DNA of 64,000 bases from Luteococcus sp052116585 (GCF_052116585.1 NZ_JBQKKT010000007.1:1-64000); one strand, 5' to 3'; shown: positions 16,224-24,925, counted from the stretch's first letter. A program made the numbers and translations. The notes: generated by a model from the sequence alone, not told the origin.

Positions 16224-18161
16224 TCAGCTGGTCCAAGCATTCCAGAGTGAGGCGTACTGACCATTCCGGGCCAGCAGCTCCTCGTGGCTGCCCAGCTCCG
16301 CGATCTTTCCGTCGATCACCACGGCGATCCGGTCTGCGTCGTGGGCAGTGTGCAGGCGATGGGCAATCGCGACGACCGTGCGCCCTTCCAACAGGCTGGA
16401 CATGGAGCCCTCCAGATGGCGAGCGGTCTTGGGGTCGATCAGACTGGTGGCCTCGTCGAGCACCAAGGTGTGCGGGTCTGCCACGACAAGACGCGCCAGG
16501 GCCACCTGCTGCGCCTGCGCCGGGGTGAGCACTTGCTTGCCCGAACCCACCAGGGTGTCCAACTGCTCGGGCAGACGCTCCACCCAGTCGGCGGCCTCCA
16601 CCGCTCGCAGGGCGTCCCAGACCTCCTCGTCCGTCGCCGAATCCTCGCGTGCCAGCACGATGTTGTCGCGCACGGAACCCACGAAGACGTGGTGCTCCTG
16701 CGTCACCAGAGCCACCTGCGTGCGCAGTTCGGTCAACGGCAGCTTCATCACGTCAACCCCACCGACGCGCACTTCCCCCGCTCGCGGGGCATTGATGCCG
16801 CTGAGCAGGCGCGCCAGCGTGGACTTGCCGGAACCCGACGGCCCGACGATCGCCATCCGCTCCCCCTGCTGCAGATCAAGGCTGACGCCGTGCAGCACGT
16901 CGTGTCCCTCGCGATAGGCGAAGCGCAGGCCGTCGGCCACCAGATGGTCGTCCACCGGCTGCTCACCGGAGGACTCACGGTCCGGTGGCACGGCCGCGAT
17001 CCCGAGCAGACGGGTGGTGGAGGCCATGCCCACCTGCAAGCGATCGAGGGTCTGGATCAGACGGTCCATCGGCTCGACGAGCTGCTGCACATAGATGGCC
17101 GCGGCAGTGATCTGGCCGAGCGTGACCATGCCGTGGGCGTGACCCCAGGCTCCCAGCAGCACGATGAGCACGAGCGGCCCCTGATAGGCGTAGTCGACGC
17201 TGAGGAACATCTGATTGCGCAGGGTCATGGTGTACCGCTCGGCCTGGGCGGAGATCTCCACGTCTGCGTCGGTACGGCTGGCGCGTAGATCCTGCAGGCC
17301 CAGCGCCTCCACCGTACGAGCACCCTCCACCGTCTCGGCCAGGCCGGTGTTGATCTGTGAATAGGTGCCACCCTCGGTGATGTAGCCCATGGGTGCCTTG
17401 CGCAGGTAGCCCCGTGCCACCACCGTCAGCAGGACCAGTGACAGCACGCTCGGGAGTGCGAGCAACCACGAGTTCAGGAACATCGCCGCCAGCGTGAGGA
17501 TGGTCATCACCGAGGCGATCACGAGTTGGGGCAGGGCCCAGCGGACAGCTCCGGACATGGTGCCGACGTCGCGGGTCACGCGAGTGACCAGGTCACCACT
17601 GGAGGCCCGCTCGACCGTGCCGAGTGGCAGCTTAAGCACGAAACGCACCACATACTCGCGCGCTTCGGCCAGCATGCTCTGCCCGAAGACGGCACTGGCA
17701 CGCCGCGCACCGAAGGTGAGCAGCGTCTGCAGGAGCACCACGCCCACGACCGTGAGGGCGATCCCGTCGAGCTCAGTGGCCAGCGAGCCGCCTCCTTGGA
17801 CAGCCCGGTCCACCAGCCCACCGAGCATCCGCGGCACGAGGAGCCCGACCGCCGCAGCAGCGGCATTGAGCACCACCAACCACACTGCGAGCGACCGGCG
17901 CCTGGAGACCATGTCCTTGAGGAAGGACACCACCGCGGAATCCGGAGCCACGGGCAGACCCCGCTCGGGATTGCGGGACTGGGCGTAGTACTCCTGCGCC
18001 CGCACGGCCCGCAGGTCGCGCCGCCGGCGCCATCCCCGAAGACGCAGCGGCAACCAGACGGACTGGTCAAGTCGCAATTCCTCTGGGATGTCACTGCCGG
18101 CCGGCGGGTCCTCGCGCCAGGTGCTGGCCGAGCTCGCGAGCAGGTCATCAGCGGTGCTCAT
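16224..18161 (-). CDS. ABC exporter half-transporter with catalytic nucleotide-binding domain
   Basis: 645 aa: an N-terminal six-helix transmembrane domain (about residues 85-380) followed by an ATPase domain. The Walker A motif GPSGSGKST is canonical (near residue 440), Walker B is VLDEATS, and the switch His is in AIAHRLH. The ABC signature, however, reads LTPAQ instead of LSGGQ (near residue 543). It starts with ATG inside the stop of the upstream gene (ATGA overlap, GAGGAG upstream) and so is the partner of that half-transporter. Together they should form a heterodimeric exporter with one active ATP site. The substrate (lipid, peptide or drug) is unknown. Confidence 0.9.
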   Translation of the reverse strand: MSTADDLLASSASTWREDPPAGSDIPEELRLDQSVWLPLRLRGWRRRRDLRAVRAQEYYAQSRNPERGLPVAPDSAVVSFLKDMVSRRRSLAVWLVVLNAAAAAVGLLVPRMLGGLVDRAVQGGGSLATELDGIALTVVGVVLLQTLLTFGARRASAVFGQSMLAEAREYVVRFVLKLPLGTVERASSGDLVTRVTRDVGTMSGAVRWALPQLVIASVMTILTLAAMFLNSWLLALPSVLSLVLLTVVARGYLRKAPMGYITEGGTYSQINTGLAETVEGARTVEALGLQDLRASRTDADVEISAQAERYTMTLRNQMFLSVDYAYQGPLVLIVLLGAWGHAHGMVTLGQITAAAIYVQQLVEPMDRLIQTLDRLQVGMASTTRLLGIAAVPPDRESSGEQPVDDHLVADGLRFAYREGHDVLHGVSLDLQQGERMAIVGPSGSGKSTLARLLSGINAPRAGEVRVGGVDVMKLPLTELRTQVALVTQEHHVFVGSVRDNIVLAREDSATDEEVWDALRAVEAADWVERLPEQLDTLVGSGKQVLTPAQAQQVALARLVVADPHTLVLDEATSLIDPKTARHLEGSMSSLLEGRTVVAIAHRLHTAHDADRIAVVIDGKIAELGSHEELLARNGQYASLWNAWTS

Positions 18162-20152
18162 CGCTCGTCTCCTCGGGCATCGTCGGTCTTCATCTGGGCA
18201 TCGTCGCTCTTCGCCTGGGCGCCGGGCGCGACATCCCCGTCGTCGGGAAGTGCCTCCATGTCGCGGACCACCACGGCCCGGTAGTCAGAATTCGTGGCAG
18301 CCAGTTCGGCATGACTGCCCTGGGCAACCGCCTGCCCGTCCACCAGCAGGACCACGTCGTCGGCATGGTGCAGCAGTAGCGGTGAGACGGAGGTGACCAC
18401 GGTGGTGCGGCCACGGCGATGTTCCGCCAGCCGTTCGGCGATCCTCGCCTCGGTGTGTGCATCCACGGCGCTGGTGGGTTCAACCAGCACGAGCACCTCC
18501 GGGTCCGCCAACAAGGCCCGGGCCAGCACCAGTCGCTGACGCTGCCCACCCGACAGGCCGCGGCCGCGCTCGTCCAGAATCCCCTGCCAGCCGCCGGGCA
18601 GGGCGTCGTAGACATCCTCGGCGGAGGCCGTGCGGAGGGCAGCCTCTGCCTGCTGCCGAGTGGCCCTGCCGTGCGGATCGAGGAGCTGCTGCAGGGTGCC
18701 AGCGAAGACCTGGGCATTGGTGTCATTGACCAGGACGCGGCGCCGTAGCTCCTCGAGCGAGACCGTCGACAGGTCCACGCCGTCGAAGCTCACCCCCCAT
18801 GTGCGTTCGGCGATGTCCTCGTCCGCCGCGATGCGGCGCTGCAACAACGCCTCCTTCTCAGCGCGAGCCCGCTTGGCCGCGCGCCCCTTGAGCTCGTCGT
18901 CGACGGCCAGGCTGACCGGCTCCGACTCGGCCGGTAGGTAGCGCCCGATCCGGTCCGCCAGCGCTGCGGAGTCATCCGGGACGGCACTGACCACGACGGT
19001 CAGGCGGCCGGGCTGGATGACTGCGCCCGATTTCTCATCGACGATGACGGCATCGTGCGGCAGCGCAGTCCACTCCCCCACCTCTGGCCAGACGGGCTCC
19101 TGTCCCAGCACGGCGATGGTCTTCTTGGCGGACACGAGGCCCTGGACCCACTTCTGCACGAACTCGAAGAAGGTACTGATCGGCCAGACCATGAAGATGG
19201 CGTAGCCGAAGAAGCTCACCAGCTGCCCGATGCTCAGGCGTCCGGCGAGCATCTCGCGGGCGCCCAGCCAGGTCAGTACCACCAGGAGCAGGCCCGAGAG
19301 CAGCACACTGAGCGCATCAACGGCCGCCTGCCAGCTGCCCGCCGTCACACCGGCGCGCCGCACCTTCTGCGACTGGGCCGCGTAGTTGTCCCCGAAGGTG
19401 CGCTCGCCGCCAACCCCTCGCAGGATCCGCAGGCCCGCGACGATGTCCGTGGCCATTCCGGTCAGTTCGCTGGAACGGCCACGTTCGGCAGCCTGGGCGC
19501 GCTGCAAGGGCTTGAGCAGCGGCGTCGCCGCGCCCACCAGGAGCGGGGCCGCCACCAGCGTCACGAGGCCGAGCTTCACCGACTCCCCGAGCACGAGCAC
19601 CGCGACGAAGACGAAGGCGCCCAGCGCGGCGATCGCCCTGCCGGTGACCTCGAAGACCATGCCGAAGGTTTCGGCGTCGCCGCCGGCGATGGACAGCATC
19701 TCGCCCGACGGTGTACGGCGAGTGGCGACGTGCCCCAGTTGGGTGGCCTTGCGGAGCACCAACTTCATCGTCTTGTACATGGCCACCAGAAAGCCGGTCA
19801 CCGCACTGGTGTGCATCAGGGTGCCGCCGATCACACCGATGGTGATGCTGAGCGCCATCAGGCCCGCCCACGGCAGGGTCGCGGAGACGCTGCCCCGGCT
19901 GACCCCCTCGTCGATGGCGCGCCCCAGCAGCCACGGATTCACGGCGCTGGGCAGGAACATCATGACGCCGACGGCGGCGCTGGCGGTCACAAGGTCAGCC
20001 TGCTGACGCAGCTGCCAGCGCAGAAAACGTGCGGGGCTGCGGGTGTCCGGCTCGTCGGCCGACGCCGGGACACCCGGGTGGCCGCTCGTCGTGGCAAGGG
20101 CATCCCGGGTGCGTCTGGTGAAGGCCGTCGTGGCCGGAGGAAAGGTCTGCAT
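18158..20152 (-). CDS. ABC exporter half-transporter with degenerate nucleotide-binding domain
   Basis: 664 aa from the ATG at 20150-20152; a GTG at 20185 is an alternative, and neither has a clear ribosome site. The transmembrane domain spans about residues 35-300. In the ATPase domain the Walker A loop is absent: the expected place reads VVVSAVPDDSAAL. Walker B lacks its Asp (VLVLVEPTS) and the switch His is lost (TSVSPLLLHHAD). The ABC signature GLSGGQRQRL is intact. A charged Lys/Arg/Glu insertion lies between the Walker A region and the signature. It can supply only its signature to the partner's active site. Confidence 0.88.
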   Translation of the reverse strand: MQTFPPATTAFTRRTRDALATTSGHPGVPASADEPDTRSPARFLRWQLRQQADLVTASAAVGVMMFLPSAVNPWLLGRAIDEGVSRGSVSATLPWAGLMALSITIGVIGGTLMHTSAVTGFLVAMYKTMKLVLRKATQLGHVATRRTPSGEMLSIAGGDAETFGMVFEVTGRAIAALGAFVFVAVLVLGESVKLGLVTLVAAPLLVGAATPLLKPLQRAQAAERGRSSELTGMATDIVAGLRILRGVGGERTFGDNYAAQSQKVRRAGVTAGSWQAAVDALSVLLSGLLLVVLTWLGAREMLAGRLSIGQLVSFFGYAIFMVWPISTFFEFVQKWVQGLVSAKKTIAVLGQEPVWPEVGEWTALPHDAVIVDEKSGAVIQPGRLTVVVSAVPDDSAALADRIGRYLPAESEPVSLAVDDELKGRAAKRARAEKEALLQRRIAADEDIAERTWGVSFDGVDLSTVSLEELRRRVLVNDTNAQVFAGTLQQLLDPHGRATRQQAEAALRTASAEDVYDALPGGWQGILDERGRGLSGGQRQRLVLARALLADPEVLVLVEPTSAVDAHTEARIAERLAEHRRGRTTVVTSVSPLLLHHADDVVLLVDGQAVAQGSHAELAATNSDYRAVVVRDMEALPDDGDVAPGAQAKSDDAQMKTDDARGDER

Positions 20153-20220
20153 GGCAGGACTGACCCTAGGGCCCACCGCCGACACTTTTCACCCGATTTT
20201 CGTCAGGCCGCGCTGACTTC

Positions 20221-21537
20221 TCAGACCGGGATGCTCCCCTTGGGCAGTCGACACTCGTCACCGATCCGCATTCCCGCAATCCTGCCCTCGGCCCGCAGCC
20301 GCTCCAGCTCCGGCAGCACCCGGTCGCGCACATCCCACGGGGACAACGTGTTCAGGTAGATCTTGGTGGCCCCCTCGAAGCCCGCCAGAGTGGAGATGCG
20401 CCACTTCAGGACGATCCGGAAGGGCACCGGCAGATCGGTCTCGACCGGCCCTTCGTCGAGCTGCGGCGGACGATGGTGCCACTCCTCATTGCAGGAGAGC
20501 CGGGCCCCACCGGCAGCATGCATGGCGTGTACCAGGTCGCTCATGGCGTCGAGCTGCACCGGACTGAGACGCCAGGGCTCCTGACGGTCGGCCAGGGAGT
20601 AGATCTCGATCGACGGATAGCGGTGTCCAAAGCCCGCGATCGCCACGGCGTGGTCATTCGCCGCCAGCACCAAGCCGTGCTCGATCGCGACATCCAGCAG
20701 GTATTCGTTGAAGGCATTGGGATTGCGGGCCAGGGTGTCAGCGGCCCCGTCCACATGGGCACCCACCTCGTCGATGGCGACCACCTGACGGTGCAGGTGC
20801 TCGAAGGACGCGCCCGCCGGTTTGAGCCAGTTCTGGAAGACCGAGACATATCGGACTGCGGCATTGCTGCGGTACAGGTCAGCCATCGCCTGCACGCTCA
20901 TCGAGAAGTAGGCACGGTGCTCCGAAACGGTGAGCTCCCCCGACGAGGCGAGCTGGGCGGTGTCGGTGGCCCCGTCCACGTGATGGCGGCGGGGGATCAC
21001 GAGTTCATGGGTGGTGCCCAGCCAGCCGACGGCAGCCCGGAGCAAGTCCTCCGCCGAGGGGTCCCCCGTCTCCTTCTGCAGCCGGTGTTTGAGCCGCCAG
21101 ACGCGGTCCAGATGCGCCCTTCCATCCGGGTCTGCCAGGTACTCGCGGGCGCGCTCCTGGACCTCCTGGGTGGGCAGGACGCCATGATTGAGACGCCAGT
21201 AGTCCGCCGAGCAGATCTCGAAGAGATTGGGAATGCGGCGAAAATCCGGCTCCGTGGCGTCGAGCTGGCTGACATCGAGCCCGGTCAGCGTGCGCCAGCC
21301 GTCGCCGTCGCGCACGAGCCGCGCCTTCTCCGGCGGATTGTCCAGGTGGTGCCCCGGGCAGAAGGCGCAGGAATCCGCGACGCCACCCGGGGGCAGGGGC
21401 GTCGGCTCGTCGAGCGCGGCGGGAAGCGGCCGCTTGCCACGCCCTGGCATGGTCCACACCTGGGTCCCGGTGAAGGGATTGACCTGCTTGACCGTACCGT
21501 CCGGCAGGCGCTGCAGGAGTTCGTGACTGGGACTCAT
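20221..21537 (-). CDS. DUF4921 protein, GalT/HIT-like
   Basis: 438 aa. DUF4921 proteins are distant relatives of galactose-1-phosphate uridylyltransferase in the HIT superfamily; the reaction is not established. A CAFCPGHH motif near residue 57 resembles a zinc site, and SFEHLHRQVV near residue 225 corresponds to the catalytic His triad region of GalT (usually HPHGQ), here in altered form. GTTHELVIPRRHH precedes it, as in GalT. The ATG is at 21535-21537. The gene is divergent from the WhiB-HTH gene across a 465-bp AT-rich interval and 68 bp upstream of the ABC exporter genes, on the same strand. Confidence 0.65.
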   Translation of the reverse strand: MSPSHELLQRLPDGTVKQVNPFTGTQVWTMPGRGKRPLPAALDEPTPLPPGGVADSCAFCPGHHLDNPPEKARLVRDGDGWRTLTGLDVSQLDATEPDFRRIPNLFEICSADYWRLNHGVLPTQEVQERAREYLADPDGRAHLDRVWRLKHRLQKETGDPSAEDLLRAAVGWLGTTHELVIPRRHHVDGATDTAQLASSGELTVSEHRAYFSMSVQAMADLYRSNAAVRYVSVFQNWLKPAGASFEHLHRQVVAIDEVGAHVDGAADTLARNPNAFNEYLLDVAIEHGLVLAANDHAVAIAGFGHRYPSIEIYSLADRQEPWRLSPVQLDAMSDLVHAMHAAGGARLSCNEEWHHRPPQLDEGPVETDLPVPFRIVLKWRISTLAGFEGATKIYLNTLSPWDVRDRVLPELERLRAEGRIAGMRIGDECRLPKGSIPV

Positions 21538-22002
21538 TGGGCCACCCTAACCCGCCTGACCGCCCACTGCCCGGGTGTGCGCCTCCCCGCCGGAGAGCGA
21601 GCCCGATTCTTAACCGAGAGAGTTCGAATGGGAAACTCTGGATGAATTGATCTCAGGGCGCGAGTACTCATTCCTGAACCTGAGCCAAAGCAACAGCAAA
21701 CTCGAGCAGACTCACGATGAACACTCGGCCTCACCGGTTTTCCTGTCTAGTCAGGAAAACGACGGAAAGAGATCAAAGCTTTCACAGTCAAGCCAACGAA
21801 CCATGAGTACAGATACTCAGAAAATTCTGAGCACCTGAGCTGAAGAGATTAGGGTAATTCGCCCCAGACTTCGGGTTTCACCGATGTTGGGAAACCTGAA
21901 AGGCTTGGCACGTCGAGCAAACAGCGTCACCAGATCGGGGCTGGGCGCTCGCAAGGGAAATCGTTCACCCATGAATCCCGCTCGAAAGTTGCCACTGAAG
22001 AA
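21538..22002. promoter_or_regulatory. AT-rich, structured intergenic leader upstream of WhiB-HTH gene
   Basis: 465 bp with clearly lower GC than the flanking genes. It contains a perfect 9-bp stem GTTTTCCTG/CAGGAAAAC with 6-nt loop at 21737-21760, a 16-bp near-palindrome (CTCAGAA/TTCTGAG arms) at 21816-21831, and an 11-codon ORF from 21971. No convincing promoter pair was found. A plus-strand reading frame covers 21647-21838 but has an unconvincing start. The interval must hold the promoters of both divergent genes; the length and structure suggest post-transcriptional control of the plus-strand gene. Confidence 0.5.
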
Positions 22003-22006
22003 ATGA
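21971..22006 (+). CDS. 11-codon leader ORF overlapping the WhiB-HTH start
   Basis: ATG at 21971 reads MNPARKLPLKK and stops with the TGA of an ATGA that also contains the ATG of the next gene. AAGGGAAA lies about 10 bases upstream of its ATG. The overlap would couple translation of the regulator to that of the leader peptide. Known parallels are leader ORFs controlling whiB7-type regulators, but the arrangement differs. That it is translated is inferred only from start, spacing and overlap. Confidence 0.4.
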   Translation: MNPARKLPLKK

Positions 22007-22572
22007 CCACACAGACCAAGACCGTCACCCCGGAACAGGCCTGCGTCGAACTCGCTTCGATCTTCCAGCATCCGCTGCTGGAAGAGCCGCATGCTCCGGC
22101 AAATGCCGAACAGCGCCACATGCAGACCCGGCTCACCCACCAGGCCGAACAGGCCTGTGGTCAGTGCCCCCTGCTGCACCGTTGCCTCTATGACGCCGTG
22201 GTGGAGCACGACGTCGCCGGATTCTGCGCGGGCACCACCCCCGCCCAGCGGTCCGCCATCCGCGCCCGCCTGGGTTTGCGCGTGAAGCCGGCGGACCTCG
22301 ACAGCTTCGCTGGAGTCGTCACCCCAAACCGGCAGATCGACCCGCACGAGGTGCTGCGACTGCGCGCCGCCAATCCCCACGACTCGCTGGAGACCATCGC
22401 GGCCCGCCTCGGCTGCAGCCTGTCGACGGTCAAGCGCCATCTGCGCAAGGCCCGCACCAACCAGATCAAGCCCCGCTCCCTGCACCAGGTGCGCCCCAGC
22501 ATGGAACAGGTGCTGCACGCCACCCGCCAGGTCCTCCACCGTGAGCCCGCGAAGCGATCGGAAGCCGCCTGA
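22003..22572 (+). CDS. WhiB-like iron-sulfur regulator fused to a helix-turn-helix domain
   Basis: 189 aa. The N-terminal half is a Wbl domain: four cysteines at 14, 52, 55 and 61 (C-x2-C-x5-C after a distal Cys) that should bind a [4Fe-4S] cluster. The usual GVWGG turn is here GFCAG (residues 73-77), which brings a fifth Cys at 75. Typical Wbl proteins are 80-130 aa; this one continues into a HTH-like segment (about 127-151, SLETIAARLGCSLSTVKRHL) and a basic tail. The ATG overlaps the leader ORF stop. A GAAG ribosome site is present and an intrinsic terminator follows. Confidence 0.8.
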   Translation: MTTQTKTVTPEQACVELASIFQHPLLEEPHAPANAEQRHMQTRLTHQAEQACGQCPLLHRCLYDAVVEHDVAGFCAGTTPAQRSAIRARLGLRVKPADLDSFAGVVTPNRQIDPHEVLRLRAANPHDSLETIAARLGCSLSTVKRHLRKARTNQIKPRSLHQVRPSMEQVLHATRQVLHREPAKRSEAA

Positions 22573-22589
22573 CACGCCGTCTGACAAGT

Positions 22590-22626
22590 AGGGATGGGCG
22601 GGGATCGAAAGACCCCGGCCATCCCT
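22590..22626 (+). terminator. intrinsic terminator after WhiB-HTH gene
   Basis: AGGGATGG pairs with CCATCCCT outside GCGGGG/CCCCGGC, loop ATCGAAAGA. It begins 18 bases past the stop codon. No T run follows. Confidence 0.7.
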
Positions 22627-22666
22627 GCGTCACGGAATGGTCACTGTTTGCTGGCATTCTCACTCC

Positions 22667-23449
22667 ATGAGTTGGAAACCAGAGATGGTTGCTCTCGACA
22701 TCGACGGAACCGTCGTTGATCTCGAGGGCAATCTGCCCGCCACCGTCCGCGACGCCGTCCAGAAGGTCCTCCGCAAGGACATTCCCGTGGTCCTGGCCAC
22801 CGGACGATCATGGCAGGACACCGAGCCGATCTTCGACGCACTGGGCCTCCCGCCCGGCCCCGCTGTCACCTCCAATGGCGCAGTGGTGGTGGACTATCCG
22901 CCCTTCCGGCTGCGCAAGCAGGTCACCTTTGCCCCCGGTCCCGCCATCAACAAGGTGATGGCGCACTCTCCCCACCTACTGGTGGCCGTCGAGGATCCCC
23001 GGGGCGGCTACCGCCTCAACAAGCCCTTTCCCGACGGGGACCTGACCGGAGAGATGCGCATCCAGAGCGTCGAGGAATTGTGCTCCGAGCCCGTGACCCG
23101 GGTGATCATCCGCGACCCCAATGCCTCCAGCGAGGACTTCAAGAAGCTGGCCAAGAGCCTCGGGATGCGCGGTGTGAGCTATTTCATCGGATGGTCGGCA
23201 TGGCTGGACATCGCGCCGGTGGGCGTCAACAAGGCCCACGGCCTCAAGGAGGTCTGCGCTGAACTCGGAGTCAAGCGCAAGCGCGTGCTGGCCATTGGCG
23301 ACGGGCGCAATGACGTGCACATGCTCAAGTGGGCCGGCCGTGGCGTCGCCATGGGGGACGCTCCCGATGAGGTCAAGGAATGCGCCGACCACGTCACCGG
23401 CAAGTTCGCCGATGGCGGCACGACCGACGAGCTCGACCGCTGGTTCTGA
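22667..23449 (+). CDS. Cof-type HAD-superfamily phosphatase
   Basis: 260 aa. Cof/YbiV-type HAD hydrolases dephosphorylate sugar phosphates, FMN or similar small molecules. Motif I is ALDIDGTVV, motif II lies in VVLATGRSW, and motif IV is AIGDGRNDVHML. The cap domain between them is the C2 type. The start is taken as ATG 22667 (MSWKPEM), placing motif I at the usual distance; ATG 22637 in the same frame is possible. No ribosome site is obvious, so the mRNA may be leaderless. It is convergent with serS. Confidence 0.85.
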   Translation: MSWKPEMVALDIDGTVVDLEGNLPATVRDAVQKVLRKDIPVVLATGRSWQDTEPIFDALGLPPGPAVTSNGAVVVDYPPFRLRKQVTFAPGPAINKVMAHSPHLLVAVEDPRGGYRLNKPFPDGDLTGEMRIQSVEELCSEPVTRVIIRDPNASSEDFKKLAKSLGMRGVSYFIGWSAWLDIAPVGVNKAHGLKEVCAELGVKRKRVLAIGDGRNDVHMLKWAGRGVAMGDAPDEVKECADHVTGKFADGGTTDELDRWF

Positions 23450-23466
23450 ACCTCCCTGACGGGCCA

Positions 23467-23500
23467 ACGCCGCCTGCCCCTCACGAGGGGCAGGCGGCGT
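23467..23500. terminator. bidirectional terminator between HAD gene and serS
   Basis: A perfect 15-bp stem ACGCCGCCTGCCCCT/AGGGGCAGGCGGCGT with a short CACG loop lies between the convergent stops of the HAD gene and serS. Confidence 0.8.
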
Positions 23501-23530
23501 CGATTCTTCCCGGCTCGATTCTTCCCGGTG
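23501..23530. repeat. 15-bp tandem repeat near serS stop
   Basis: TCGATTCTTCCCGG is read twice in direct succession just after the terminator stem (from about 23500 and 23515). No function is seen. Confidence 0.6.
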
Positions 23531-23571
23531 CACCGATCAGGCCCGGTACAGCGTTCAGGCCTGTGCGGCGA

Positions 23572-24846
23572 TCAGGCCTTGGGCGTCAGCTTCTCGAGCC
23601 CACCCATGTACGGACGCAGGGCCAGCGGCACGTGCACCGATCCGTCGGCCTGCTGATGGTTCTCCAGCAGCATGATGATCATGCGGGTCATCGCGCACAG
23701 CGTGCCGTTGAGGGTGGCCAGCGGGCTGACCTCGCCGTCCTTGCGCTGACGGATGTTGAGGCGACGGGCCTGGAACTGGGTGCAGTTCGAGGTGCTGGTG
23801 ATCTCGCGGTAGCGGTTCTGGGTGGGCAGCCAGGCGTAGCAGTCGTACTTGCGGGCCGCGCTCAGCCCCAGGTCTCCACTGGCCACGTCCAGCACCTGGA
23901 AGGGCAGTTCCAGGGCGGTGATGAACTCCTTCTCGAAGTTCAGCAGCTTCTGGTGCTCGGCCTCGGCATCGGCCGGATCGCAGTAGACGAACATCTCCCA
24001 CTTGTCGAACCAGTGGACGCGGAAGATGCCGCGGGTGTCCTTGCCATAGGACCCCGCCTCACGACGGTAGGCCGGGCTGAAGCCGGCATAGTGCAGCGGC
24101 AGCTTGGCGGCCTCGATGATCTCGTCGGAGTGGTAGGCGGCCAGCGGCACCTCGGCGGTGCCCACCAGGTAGAGGTCGTCGTTCTCCAGGTGGTAGACGT
24201 CGGCGGCGGCCTGGCCCAGGAAGCCGGTGCCCTCCATAGCCGACGGCTTCACCAGGGCGGGCGGGATCATCGGGGTGAATCCCCACTCGAGGGCCTTGGC
24301 CATGGCGAACTGGCTCAGCGCGAACTCCAGCTGCGCACCGACACCGGTCAGGAAGTAGAAGCGCGATCCGGAGACCTTGGCACCACGCTCCATGTCGATG
24401 GCACCGAGCATCTCGCCCAGCTCCAGGTGGTCGCGGGGCTCGAAGCCCTCGGCGGCGAAGTCACGCGGCTGGCCGATGGTCTCGAGGACCTCACCGTCGT
24501 CCTCGCCTCCGGTGGGGACACCCTCGATGACCAGGTTGCCCAGCTGCTTCATCAGCTCGTCGTAGTTGCGGCCCGCCTCGTCGGCGGCGGCCTGGGCGGC
24601 CTTGACGTTGGCGGCAAGTTCCTTGGTGCGCGCCAGCAGCTGCTGCTTCTCCTCACCCTGGGCCTTGGCCACCTGCTTGCCGAGCTCCTTCTGCTCGGCA
24701 CGCATGGTCTCGAAGGCCTGGATGTTGCTGCGACGCGACTCGTCGGCAGACAGCAGCTGGTCGACGACCTCCCCTGAGCCGCCGCGCGCAATCTCACTAC
24801 GACGGATGCGGTCTGGGTCGGTGCGCAGCAGCTTGGGATCAATCAT
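23572..24846 (-). CDS. serS: seryl-tRNA synthetase
   Basis: 424 aa, the normal length. It charges tRNA-Ser with serine in the cytosol. The N-terminal coiled-coil arm that grips the long variable arm of tRNA-Ser spans roughly residues 25-105. The class II core follows: motif 2 as FRVHWFDKWEMFVYC after AGFSPAYRREAG, and motif 3 near the end as LNGTLCAMTRMI. The ATG at 24844-24846 (MIDPKLLRTDPD) is the family start; longer readings run into the divergent PAP2 gene. Two tRNA-Ser genes lie in the first 3.2 kb of the window. Confidence 0.96.
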   Translation of the reverse strand: MIDPKLLRTDPDRIRRSEIARGGSGEVVDQLLSADESRRSNIQAFETMRAEQKELGKQVAKAQGEEKQQLLARTKELAANVKAAQAAADEAGRNYDELMKQLGNLVIEGVPTGGEDDGEVLETIGQPRDFAAEGFEPRDHLELGEMLGAIDMERGAKVSGSRFYFLTGVGAQLEFALSQFAMAKALEWGFTPMIPPALVKPSAMEGTGFLGQAAADVYHLENDDLYLVGTAEVPLAAYHSDEIIEAAKLPLHYAGFSPAYRREAGSYGKDTRGIFRVHWFDKWEMFVYCDPADAEAEHQKLLNFEKEFITALELPFQVLDVASGDLGLSAARKYDCYAWLPTQNRYREITSTSNCTQFQARRLNIRQRKDGEVSPLATLNGTLCAMTRMIIMLLENHQQADGSVHVPLALRPYMGGLEKLTPKA

Positions 24847-24925
24847 GGGGCACAGCCTACCGATGAGCGGCCGCCACCACCCACGAGGCCGGAAGGGCTT
24901 GGCAGCCCGTGAGAGAATCGACGCC

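Noticed and set aside
21647..21838. 63-codon frame in the AT-rich leader
   Set aside because: It needs a TTG-type start without a ribosome site, and its Ser/Gln-rich sequence shows no family; it is kept only as part of the leader description.
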